7,490 nt of DNA from Candidatus Eiseniibacteriota bacterium. Lineage in GTDB: Bacteria > Arandabacterota > Arandabacteria > Arandabacterales > Arandabacteraceae. Below the pieces are notes generated by a model. It had not been told where the DNA came from. It searched no databases and saw only the letters and a program-made list of their open reading frames with translations. The DNA lies in contig JAUVJV010000095.1 in assembly GCA_030592245.1 (NCBI GenBank), positions 1 through 7,490 on the forward strand, written 5' to 3'. Of the stretch, positions 1 to 5,891 are shown in pieces. Made by a program: the position numbers and the translations under genes. Numbering within the stretch: position 1 is the stretch's first letter; every line of letters begins with the position of its first letter.

Positions 1-2
1 AC

Positions 3-437
3 ATAAAGAGCGACAGCGCCCCGCTTAACGGGCTCGTGGAGGCCATGCTCGGGGCAAGCAGCGCCATTCATGCGATGCGGGACCCCACCAGGGGAGGGCT
101 GGCAACCTCGCTCAATGAGATCGCGGCTAAGTCAGGTGTGGGGCTCCTGATTGATGAGGCGGCTATTCCCGTCAAGCCCGAGGTAGAGCATGCATGCGAG
201 ATGCTCGGGTTCGATCCCCTCTATGTAGCCAATGAAGGCAAACTGGTGGCCTTTGTTCCATCAGAAGATGCCGAGCGGGTGCTCGCGGCCATGCGCAACG
301 ATCCCCATGGAAGAGATGCATCGGTGATTGGCGAAGCCACACCCGACAAACCAGGCACGGTCATCCTCAATACGGCCGTCGGTGGACAGCGCATCCTGAG
401 TCCGCTCTCCGGAGAACTTCTGCCCCGGATCTGCTGA
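3..437 (+). CDS. hypE: Hydrogenase maturation protein HypE, C-terminal part (5' end outside window)
   Basis: HypE is a cytoplasmic maturation factor for NiFe hydrogenases. Its C-terminal cysteine receives a carbamoyl group from HypF and is dehydrated to a thiocyanate, which supplies the CN ligands of the active-site iron. The frame is open from base 3 with no start, so the gene begins before the window. Visible family features are the ending PRIC, with the functional Cys as the very last residue, and the conserved MRDPTRGGLATSLNEIA segment of the PurM/AIR-synthase-like fold, followed by ANEGKLVAFV. About 145 residues are present of a protein usually near 330-350. The stop is TGA at 435-437. 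It converges on the hydrogenase large-subunit gene, with 98 bp between the stops, so it is not in that operon, but the function matches. Other hyp genes probably lie further left. Identification is confident from the C-terminus. Confidence 0.95.
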   Translation: MKSDSAPLNGLVEAMLGASSAIHAMRDPTRGGLATSLNEIAAKSGVGLLIDEAAIPVKPEVEHACEMLGFDPLYVANEGKLVAFVPSEDAERVLAAMRNDPHGRDASVIGEATPDKPGTVILNTAVGGQRILSPLSGELLPRIC

Positions 438-456
438 AACGCAAGTAGCGCGAGTT

Positions 457-478
457 GCTCCGGGGTTTATCCCAGAGC
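457..478. other. Hairpin between convergent hypE and hydrogenase large-subunit genes
   Basis: GCTC-C-GGG and CCC-A-GAGC form an 8-position stem with one C/A mismatch around the loop GTTTAT, starting 20 bp after the hypE stop. A second weak hairpin, TAAGCG/CGCTTA (488-493 with 501-506), follows. Neither has a T tract on either strand, so an intrinsic terminator is not demonstrated. They could mark transcript ends in the 98-bp convergent gap. Confidence 0.3.
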
Positions 479-535
479 CACCCGCGCTAAGCGAAGCTCA
501 CGCTTAAGGACGATGCAATCGCCCTTACTATTATG

Positions 536-2044
536 CTATAACCTGCTCCTTCTCGAGATCTCGTTCCGGTCCTTGTCATAGACAATGATCTCGATCGGCA
601 TATGGCCCGGAAGCGTATGAGTAGCACATCCCAGGCAGGGATCGTAAGCCCTGAAGGCCATCTCAACCAGGTTGAGCGCTCCCTCGGTGATCTCCCCGTT
701 CTTCGTTATGACACCCTGTGCCGCCTTCTTGAGCGACATGGAAATTGGAGCATTGTTATTGGTCGTTCCCACGATGAGATTGACCTCGGTTACGATACCG
801 TTTTCATCAGTCTTGTAGTGATGGAACAGGGTTCCTCTCGGAGCCTCGACCACCGCGACACCCTCATCGGGCGTTGCCGTGGGAATGGTCCTTATCTCCT
901 TGGCCAGGGCTCTCTCAATCCCCTTGGTGGTGCCGTGGGGCGAACCCTTGGTGATATCAGGATCCGTGGCCAGCTCGAGCATCCGCTCGGAGGCAAACAT
1001 GAGCTCGATGATCCTCGCCCAGTGGGTCGCCAAGGTTGCATGCACCGGCTTTCCGCCCAAGGTCTTGTACATCTTCTCGTATTCCGCCTGGGCAAGGGGA
1101 GTGGCCATCCCATCCGCGGCATTGCACCGGGAAAGCGGTGTGGCCTTGTAGACGCCTGAGTCCTTGCCGTCCACGAAACCCTTCCAGCCCACGTTCTTAA
1201 GATACGGGTACTTGAGATAGGAGTAGGGCTCGACATGTTCAGCGATATGGTCCCTGTAATCCTTGGCCTCGAACTTGGCGAACTCATTGCCTTCCTGGTC
1301 GGTCACCCTTACCTTGCCCTCGTAGAAGGCGATGTGGTTATTCTCATCCACCATGCCCATATTGTAGGTCTGGTGGGCATAAGCGTCACTGGTTATCAGC
1401 TTCACGTATTCGGAGTTCTTAAGCACGATGTCCTCGAAGAGCTGGAACGTGAACTTCGAGAACTCCACGGCTTCCCTGGCGACCTCTTCTGCCTTCTGCC
1501 GCTCCTCTTCGTTCATGGCCTTGCTTACGCCGCCGGGAAGCGCGAACACCGGATGTATGCTCCTGCCGCCCATCATCTTGATGATGTTATGGCAGTGCTT
1601 TCTCATGTGTATGACCTTGAGGCCGATCTCCGCACCCACCTTGGCGATAACGCCGAGGATGTTACGCTCTGCGACAGGGGCGTCGGGTCCCATCACGAAG
1701 TCGGGGCCGCCCAGTATATAGAAGTGGGTGGTGTGGTCGGTGATATAGAAGGCCATGTAGAGGAGCTCTCTGAGCTTCTTGGCCGTGGGGGGCGGGTCCA
1801 CGTGATAAACCGCGTCCGCGGCCTTGGCGCCGGCCATGTGATGGGCCTCGGGACACACGCCGCAGATACGGGTGGTTATCCTGGGAAGCTCCTCGACGGG
1901 TCTTCCCACGCAGAACTGCTCAAAGCCTCTCAGCTCCGGGACCTGGAAGTAGACGTTTTCAACCTCGCCGTTGTCATTGAGGAAGACTTCTATCTTGCCG
2001 TGACCTTCGAGTCTGGTTATCGGATCGATCGTGATTCTCTTCAT
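536..2044 (-). CDS. mvhA: NiFe hydrogenase large subunit, MvhA-like (group 3, F420-non-reducing type)
   Basis: This is the catalytic subunit carrying the NiFe(CN)2CO centre that oxidises or makes H2. The N-terminal metal motif is R59-I-C61-G-V-C64-PEAH68, and the C-terminal motif is D468-P-C470-LG-C473-ATH476, so all four cysteine ligands are present. A 26-residue tail follows H476 (TLPGHMPIEI...). In this family such a tail is removed after the His by a dedicated protease once nickel is in place; no protease gene is in the window. Length is 502 residues, with family-typical MKRITIDPITRLEGHGKI and RGFE near the start. The ATG overlaps the small-subunit stop (ATGA, 2041-2044), showing translational coupling, and AGGAGGAG precedes it. 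There is no twin-arginine export partner, so the enzyme is cytoplasmic. The exact group 3 subgroup (MvhA, or a related Hox or sulfhydrogenase type) is less certain than the family. Confidence 0.93.
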   Translation of the reverse strand: MKRITIDPITRLEGHGKIEVFLNDNGEVENVYFQVPELRGFEQFCVGRPVEELPRITTRICGVCPEAHHMAGAKAADAVYHVDPPPTAKKLRELLYMAFYITDHTTHFYILGGPDFVMGPDAPVAERNILGVIAKVGAEIGLKVIHMRKHCHNIIKMMGGRSIHPVFALPGGVSKAMNEEERQKAEEVAREAVEFSKFTFQLFEDIVLKNSEYVKLITSDAYAHQTYNMGMVDENNHIAFYEGKVRVTDQEGNEFAKFEAKDYRDHIAEHVEPYSYLKYPYLKNVGWKGFVDGKDSGVYKATPLSRCNAADGMATPLAQAEYEKMYKTLGGKPVHATLATHWARIIELMFASERMLELATDPDITKGSPHGTTKGIERALAKEIRTIPTATPDEGVAVVEAPRGTLFHHYKTDENGIVTEVNLIVGTTNNNAPISMSLKKAAQGVITKNGEITEGALNLVEMAFRAYDPCLGCATHTLPGHMPIEIIVYDKDRNEISRRSRL

Positions 2045-3000
2045 CTCAGCTTACTCCTCCTCAGGATAGAGTTCGCGAGGCCAAACCTGTATCCGGTTCC
2101 AAGTGGATCCACTACTGTGGCACATACCCTCTCTATCTCTTCAGGGTCGGTGGAATCGATGATAGATCCCAGCACCGCTATGAGCTTGGCTCCCTGGTCG
2201 GTCACTCCCTCCGGAGGTCCGTAACAACCCCTGCAGGGCATGTTGACGCTGAGACACTGAGCCCCGCACCCGGTTCTTGTGACCACGCCGCAGCAGATCA
2301 CGCCCTGGTCCAGGAGACACACCTCGGGGTCGGTGACGATCTCGTGAGGCCTGTAGAACCTCTTCACCTTCTTTTCCTTGCGCTCCCTCGGGCAGTCCTC
2401 GCAAAGCGCCGTGGTGCCGGCGCCAACGACGGAACCTGCGGCGGGGAGGGTACCCTCAAGAACCGCTGTCAGCACTTCCCAGGTTCGCTCGTCGGTGGGA
2501 GGGCAACCGGGGGCGAAGTAGTCCACCTTGACAACCTGCTGAAGCGACTTCACCGTGTCGTACAGGGCTGGGAGTGTCAGTACGCCCTCCTTCACCCTGT
2601 GGGTCGTCTGGGGCCTGACCTTGTCGGGATTGTCCACCGCGGGCGAATTCTCGTATACATAGGCGCACATCTGCTCTTTGTCATACTGGTTCGCCATGCC
2701 GGGGATACATCCCTCGTGGGCGCAAGAGCCGTAGGCGACGAGGACCTTGGACTTCTGCCTCAGGAGCCTGGCAAGATGCTCATTCTCGGTAGTCCTCACG
2801 CTTCCGTTGAAGAGACACAGGTCAATCTCGCCATCTTCCATGGCCTCGACGTCCTTGTACTTAACATCCATGGCAGCCGGCCAGAAGACGATGTCGACGG
2901 CTGCCGAGAGATCGAGGATCTTCTCGGCGATATCCAGTATGGCGATATCACATCCACCGCAGCTTGCTGCCCAGTAGATCGCTACCTTAGGTTTGGCCAT
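2041..3000 (-). CDS. mvhG: NiFe hydrogenase small subunit, MvhG-like (three Fe-S clusters)
   Basis: This is the electron-transfer subunit of the hydrogenase. The N-terminal half has the proximal-cluster ligands of this family: C14-GG-C17, GSC93AHEGC98 and PGC166PP. The C-terminal half has more cysteines expected for two further 4Fe-4S clusters: C200-ED-C203-PRE, C228, C236-C237, C245, C249, C256-RG-C259-YGP. The CRGCYGP and DQGAK stretch is characteristic of MvhG/FrhG-type subunits. Length is 319 residues, normal for the family. There is no Tat signal peptide, so the protein is cytoplasmic. The start ATG has GGGAGGA about 5 bp upstream. It lies 26 bp after the isomerase stop and overlaps the large-subunit gene by 4 bp. 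In methanogens and several anaerobic bacteria MvhG passes electrons to MvhD and then HdrA; neither gene is adjacent here, so the partner is unknown. Confidence 0.92.
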   Translation of the reverse strand: MAKPKVAIYWAASCGGCDIAILDIAEKILDLSAAVDIVFWPAAMDVKYKDVEAMEDGEIDLCLFNGSVRTTENEHLARLLRQKSKVLVAYGSCAHEGCIPGMANQYDKEQMCAYVYENSPAVDNPDKVRPQTTHRVKEGVLTLPALYDTVKSLQQVVKVDYFAPGCPPTDERTWEVLTAVLEGTLPAAGSVVGAGTTALCEDCPRERKEKKVKRFYRPHEIVTDPEVCLLDQGVICCGVVTRTGCGAQCLSVNMPCRGCYGPPEGVTDQGAKLIAVLGSIIDSTDPEEIERVCATVVDPLGTGYRFGLANSILRRSKLR

Positions 3001-3026
3001 CTCATTCCTCCCAAGATCATCGGATA

Positions 3027-3770
3027 CTAGTCTTCCTTCATCTGCTTCTGATCCTTCTTAAGCTCTTTCTCAGTGTCCTTCTCTACTGTCTTCTCGATCT
3101 TCTCGATCTTCTCAATCTTTTTCTCGCCCACAATGTAGGCCTTCTTGATCATCACCGGCTCGGCCGGAACGTTCTGGTGGCTTCCCTTGGTGGTGACCTT
3201 CACCTTGGCTATCTCATCTACCACCTTCATGCCGGCATCGTCGGCTATCTTGCCGAAAACCGCGTAGCCGTATTTCGCCGGCTCCATACCCGAATGATCC
3301 AGGTTCGTGTTGTCCCTTAAGTTGATGAAGAAGTGGGAACTGCCGCTGTTTATGTCATTGGTTCTTGCCATCGAGAGGGTCCCGCGCTTGTTCTTGAGAC
3401 CGTTGGTCGCCTCGTTCTTGATAGGGGCCTTCTTCGGCCTCTCGTCCATGTCCTCCTCAAACCCACCCGCCTGAAGCACAAATCCACTAATAACACGGTG
3501 GAAGATGGTCCCGTCATAGAAGCCGTCCCCGACATACATCAGGAAGTTCTTTACCGACAGGGGAGCGTCTTGTGCGAAGAGCTCGATCTTGATGTCTCCG
3601 TGATTGGTCTGAAAGACAACCATTGGGTTTTTCACAGCTTTTTCCTTTGTCTCTTCCTTGACCTCGGCGGCAACCGCCTTATCTTCGGAATCGCTCTCCG
3701 TGGCCAGCACGGAACCGGTGAATACCAGTAAGGTAAACATCGCCAGAACTATATACACTACGGATCTCAT
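3027..3770 (-). CDS. Secreted cyclophilin-type peptidyl-prolyl cis-trans isomerase
   Basis: The protein catalyses cis-trans isomerisation of Xaa-Pro bonds and assists folding. I chose the ATG at 3770 because GGAGGGGG lies just before it and it opens directly with a signal peptide (MRSVVYIVLAMFTLLVF..., likely cut after SVLA, residue 23). The frame also runs up to a TTG at 3842, but that overlaps the promoter and lacks a ribosome site. Mature order: an acidic/lysine linker (24-48), a cyclophilin domain (about 49-215) with FHRV (90-93, catalytic Arg92), FVLQAGGF (Gln100) and GTLSMART...GSSHFFINL, then a highly charged lysine/glutamate tail (216-247). There is no lipobox Cys, so it is probably soluble outside the inner membrane. 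Its stop is 26 bp before mvhG, on the same strand, suggesting one transcript. Function of the fold is secure; a role for the hydrogenase is not shown. Confidence 0.9.
   Translation of the reverse strand: MRSVVYIVLAMFTLLVFTGSVLATESDSEDKAVAAEVKEETKEKAVKNPMVVFQTNHGDIKIELFAQDAPLSVKNFLMYVGDGFYDGTIFHRVISGFVLQAGGFEEDMDERPKKAPIKNEATNGLKNKRGTLSMARTNDINSGSSHFFINLRDNTNLDHSGMEPAKYGYAVFGKIADDAGMKVVDEIAKVKVTTKGSHQNVPAEPVMIKKAYIVGEKKIEKIEKIEKTVEKDTEKELKKDQKQMKED
3091..3117. repeat. Three 9-bp tandem repeats inside the isomerase gene
   Basis: TTCTCGATC occurs twice exactly, then once as TTCTCAATC, at 3091-3117 (plus strand). In the gene this encodes the repeated Glu-Lys-Ile units of the charged C-terminal tail. 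It is a short in-frame repeat of the kind that can change copy number without breaking the frame. Confidence 0.8.
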
Positions 3771-3813
3771 TTCCCCCTCCTCAGTTAGGTTAATAGCAAA
3801 AGGTAACCAAAGT

Positions 3814-3842
3814 ATTCTCACAGATTGGGAGACCAATGTCAA
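3814..3842 (-). promoter_or_regulatory. Sigma70-type promoter for the isomerase-mvhG-mvhA unit
   Basis: On the minus strand a perfect TTGACA (3837-3842) is followed, after 17 bp, by GAGAAT (3814-3819; 4 of 6 matches to TATAAT). Transcription would start near 3807, giving a leader of about 37 nt before the ATG at 3770. It is the only promoter I see upstream of the three leftward genes. The -10 box is weak, so activator help is possible. Confidence 0.55.
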
Positions 3843-3863
3843 GCCGTTTGCGGTGCTTATGTT

Positions 3864-3910
3864 CCGGGCGTTTCGACGCTCTCCATCTCACACTTGCGCA
3901 GAGCGCCCGG
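3864..3910 (+). promoter_or_regulatory. Inverted repeat in the leader region of the CpXC gene
   Basis: CCGGGCG (3864-3870) is matched by CGCCCGG (3904-3910), and CGCTCT (3877-3882) by AGAGCG (3900-3905). The two right arms share two bases. RNA could therefore form one long stem (CCGGG/CCCGG plus CGCTCT/AGAGCG, with an 8-nt bulge). The ribosome binding site of the CpXC gene begins 21 bp later. I see no T tract and no known riboswitch, and no convincing promoter for the CpXC gene in this gap. Confidence 0.35.
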
Positions 3911-3943
3911 CCGGGTTAAGCTATGGCCCTCAAGGAGGCAAGA

Positions 3944-4366
3944 ATGTCGACCGGAAGCAATGTGGACATCACCTGTGAATGCGGGCACCACTTCAAGGGC
4001 TGGCTCTGGCAGAGCGCCAATGTTACCGCCTCGCCGGACTTAAGGGGTAAGATCCTGAGGGGCCAGCTCAACCTGGTTACCTGTCCATCCTGTGACCGCA
4101 GATTCTATGTGGAGATCCCCTTTCTCTATCATGACATGGCGGCCAGGGAGTGGATCTGGGTCTATCCCCTCCAGCAGGAGCAGCAGGGGGGAGATGCCCG
4201 GGAGAAAGTGCAGGAGATGTGGGAGCAGCTTAAGTCCTCTCTGCCTGATGATGCGAGGCGCGTGTTCGAAGAGGAATACAGGGTGCTGGTGCTCTTCGGG
4301 ATGGACGCGCTGGTCTATTATCTTCAGGGAAAGCAGCTCAAGGAATCCGAGAGCCTCAGTAACTGA
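3944..4366 (+). CDS. CpXC-domain protein (small cysteine-pair protein)
   Basis: This is a 140-residue protein with a CpXC domain, a family of unknown function that probably binds a metal, most likely zinc. The pairs are C11-E-C13 near the start (ITCECGHHF) and C47-PS-C50 (LVTCPSCDRRFYVE). They are separated by a segment rich in Leu, Trp and charged residues. The C-terminal half (about 80-140) is probably helical (EKVQEMWEQLKSSL, RRVFEEEYRVLVLFGMDALVYYL). I start at the ATG at 3944 because AAGGAGG lies 5 bp upstream. An in-frame ATG at 3923 would add seven residues but has no ribosome site. There is no signal peptide, so it is cytoplasmic. The stop overlaps the end of the convergent DUF362 gene. 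Nothing around it indicates its job. Confidence 0.85.
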   Translation: MSTGSNVDITCECGHHFKGWLWQSANVTASPDLRGKILRGQLNLVTCPSCDRRFYVEIPFLYHDMAAREWIWVYPLQQEQQGGDAREKVQEMWEQLKSSLPDDARRVFEEEYRVLVLFGMDALVYYLQGKQLKESESLSN

Positions 4367-4368
4367 GG
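4354..4368. repeat. Inverted repeat holding both stop codons of two convergent genes
   Basis: CCTCAGT and ACTGAGG flank a single A. Both TGA stops lie in the arms, 4364-4366 for the plus-strand gene and 4356-4358 for the minus-strand gene. As RNA it could form only a 5-bp stem with a 5-nt loop, and no T tract follows on either strand. Confidence 0.6.
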
Positions 4369-5432
4369 AAGAGCTTGCCCCACTTGGTCTTGAGAGCCTC
4401 CGTCACCCGTCTCCTCCCAAAGAAGTTCCACCAGTAGAGGTCGTGGTAGAGCCTTGAGGCCACGTAAGACCACGGGGTTATGACCGTCCTCAGGAGCAGT
4501 TTCTCCAGCGGCTTCAAAGGCCCCCAGTAGATGGCCTTCTGGCCCCGGCTCGCAAAGGTATTGGCCCCGCCCTCGAAGTGGAAGTTGACCCCCGAGATAT
4601 CCTCCCCAACGACCTCGATTTCCCTGGGGTCGCCCATTCCCAGGCCCTGCTCATAGGCAAGCCTTATGAAGTCGAGCTTCAAGGGATCGAATCCCATCAT
4701 CTTGGCGGCTGTGGCGTCTATGGCCACCTGGTCGCTCGATGCCAGGATCACGTCCTTCTCATGCCATCTCATGCACCTGGGTCCGGGGCCGTCCCCGGCA
4801 AAGGTCCCGTCCATCACGGCGAAGAGGCCCGGGTGGATCTCCTTCTGGATATTCAAGAGATCGACCAGGGTTTCGTGGATCACCGAATGAGTCCAGTGCC
4901 TCCGCTCGTGCAGGAGACCTCCGAAGGCGTTTTTCATGGCGCCGGTCATGGTGGTAAAGACATGGGTTTTGATCGTTGGAAGTTGGATTATGTTGGAACC
5001 GATGAGGCGCTTGGGGATATGGATACCCTCAGGATAGATGGAATCCAGGACCAGCATCTTGGCCTTGGGCTCATATCTTACCCATTCCTCACCCTCATAG
5101 AGGTGGATGTTCCGGATATCGTACTTCTCAAGCACCGGCTTGTGCTTGTTGTTGACCTCGCCCACGTGTGAGTTGACCACGACCGTCCGGTTGTGGGCTC
5201 CGTAGAGCTTCTCCTTGGGATACCCGTCCTCCAGGAGCGTCTTGATGACACCCTCGAGCTGCCAGGGGGTTGTGGATACCGCAGGGTACCAGTGGTGCCA
5301 GGAGATGTTGATCTTAAGCGCGGTTTCCTTCTCCGCCGGGAGGGCCTCGCGGTATCCGGCCATCCGCATGGCCTTGCCGATATCCTCAAGCACCGTTTCC
5401 GGCTTTGTCTTTACTACAGCTACTTTTGACAT
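4356..5432 (-). CDS. DUF362 domain protein
   Basis: This 358-residue protein matches the DUF362 family of anaerobic bacteria and archaea, whose reaction is not established. Conserved elements are ALKINISWHHW near residue 40, LPTIKTH (151-157), the hallmark TGAMKNAFGG (163-172), AVMDGTFAGDGPGP (205-218) and ASSDQVAIDATAAKMMGFDP (231-250). Many DUF362 proteins carry an added ferredoxin domain; here no CxxCxxC motif exists. Instead the C-terminus (about 305-358) is basic and aromatic. There is no signal peptide. The ATG at 5432 has AGGAGG 5 bp upstream. The gene begins 20 bp after the 3' end of tRNA-Leu on the same strand, and I see no other promoter, so read-through from the tRNA promoter is likely. 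Its end overlaps the convergent CpXC gene by 11 bp. Family is confident, function unknown. Confidence 0.88.
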   Translation of the reverse strand: MSKVAVVKTKPETVLEDIGKAMRMAGYREALPAEKETALKINISWHHWYPAVSTTPWQLEGVIKTLLEDGYPKEKLYGAHNRTVVVNSHVGEVNNKHKPVLEKYDIRNIHLYEGEEWVRYEPKAKMLVLDSIYPEGIHIPKRLIGSNIIQLPTIKTHVFTTMTGAMKNAFGGLLHERRHWTHSVIHETLVDLLNIQKEIHPGLFAVMDGTFAGDGPGPRCMRWHEKDVILASSDQVAIDATAAKMMGFDPLKLDFIRLAYEQGLGMGDPREIEVVGEDISGVNFHFEGGANTFASRGQKAIYWGPLKPLEKLLLRTVITPWSYVASRLYHDLYWWNFFGRRRVTEALKTKWGKLFLSY

Positions 5433-5452
5433 GTCAGCCTCCTATAAGGGTA

Positions 5453-5538
5453 TGCCGAAGGTCGGATTCGAACCGACACGGACTGTGAGGCCCGGTGGAT
5501 TTTGAGTCCACTGTGTCTACCAGTTCCACCACTCCGGC
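5453..5538 (-). tRNA. tRNA-Leu (anticodon CAA)
   Basis: This is an 86-nt class II tRNA. The acceptor stem GCCGGAG pairs with CTTCGGC (one G-U pair), with discriminator A. The anticodon stem is GTGGA/TCCAC around the loop CTCAAAA, giving anticodon CAA (reads UUG). A long variable arm follows (from CGGGCC), then the T arm GTCGG-TTCGAAT-CCGAC. The 3' CCA is not encoded: the next bases are TAC. It lies 20 bp upstream of the DUF362 start on the same strand. Confidence 0.96.
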
Positions 5539-5547
5539 ACCCTTGAG

Positions 5548-5576
5548 ATAATATTGCCATGGCGAGCGGCTGTCAA
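5548..5576 (-). promoter_or_regulatory. Promoter of tRNA-Leu
   Basis: Minus strand TTGACA (5571-5576, perfect) is followed by a 17-bp spacer and TATTAT (5548-5553, 5 of 6). Predicted transcription starts within a few bases of the tRNA 5' end at 5538. The spacing is ideal for the main bacterial sigma factor. Confidence 0.8.
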
Positions 5577-5595
5577 GCAGCAGGTGACAACAGAC

Positions 5596-5667
5596 AATTC
5601 ACAATCCTGGGGTCAGGTACCGATTTGTGAATTCACAATCCTGGGGTCAGGTACCGATTTGTGAATT
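5596..5667. repeat. Two perfect tandem copies of a 34-bp palindromic intergenic repeat
   Basis: The unit occupies 5596-5629 and is repeated exactly at 5630-5663, followed by the first four bases (AATT) of a third copy. Each unit starts AATTCACAA. With the next bases it ends TTGTGAATT, giving 9-bp inverted arms around a 20-bp core containing CTGGGGTCAGGTACC. The junction contains a perfect 14-bp palindrome, TTGTGAATTCACAA (5625-5638). An inverted, diverged copy lies at 6604-6637. The form resembles REP-like elements of the kind spread by REP-associated tyrosine transposases; no transposase is in the window. The array sits in a gene-free gap of about 200 bp between two divergent tRNA promoters. 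Confidence 0.9.
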
Positions 5668-5696
5668 TGCGGTTCATCGGTTGGCACCGTTAGGTA

Positions 5697-5724
5697 TTGA
5701 CATAGCGCGCGGCTCTGTTATATT
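5697..5724 (+). promoter_or_regulatory. Promoter of tRNA-Ala
   Basis: TTGACA (5697-5702, perfect) is followed, after 16 bp, by TATATT (5719-5724, 5 of 6). Transcription would start near 5731, about 7 bp before the tRNA. The spacer is GC-rich. Confidence 0.8.
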
Positions 5725-5737
5725 CCGATAGTTGGGT

Positions 5738-5813
5738 GGGGCTGTAGCTCAGCTGGGAGAGCACTTGTCTGGCAGACAAGGGGTCACGGGTTCGATCCCC
5801 GTCAGCTCCACCA
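5738..5813 (+). tRNA. tRNA-Ala (anticodon GGC)
   Basis: This is a 76-nt tRNA with encoded CCA (5811-5813). The acceptor GGGGCTG pairs with CAGCTCC, including the G3-U70 wobble that identifies alanine tRNAs. The D arm is GCTCAGCTGGGAGAGC. The anticodon stem is CTTGT/ACAAG with loop CTGGCAG, anticodon GGC (reads GCC/GCU). The T arm is ACGGG-TTCGATC-CCCGT. It closely follows the usual bacterial tRNA-Ala pattern. A short TTTT run comes right after CCA, but no separate terminator hairpin is evident in the 78 bp before the next gene, which points toward it. Confidence 0.97.
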
Positions 5814-5891
5814 GTTTTGTATCCAGCCCGTTCTTTGCCCCCCGACCGGTTCATTGAATCGTTCCTGTGATGGTGCGGCCGGTTCGAGAGC

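Noticed and set aside
457..506. Intrinsic terminator for hypE or the hydrogenase unit
   Set aside because: Hairpins are present but no T tract follows on either strand; recorded only as a hairpin.
1235..2224. Long plus-strand open frame (329 codons) opposite the hydrogenase genes; similar ones at 602-1159, 2344-3030 and 4578-5171
   Set aside because: These lie antisense to clear hydrogenase and DUF362 coding sequences, have no family motifs or ribosome sites, and are expected in GC-rich coding DNA.
3771..3842. Upstream TTG start of the isomerase, adding 24 residues
   Set aside because: The TTG overlaps the -35 box, has no ribosome site, and would place residues before an evident signal peptide. 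The ATG at 3770 has GGAGGGGG in front.
3923..3943. Upstream ATG of the CpXC gene
   Set aside because: It has no ribosome binding site, while AAGGAGG is correctly spaced for the ATG at 3944.
5596..5667. CRISPR array
   Set aside because: The two repeats are directly adjacent with no spacers, and the third copy is 0.9 kb away in inverted orientation. No cas genes are present.
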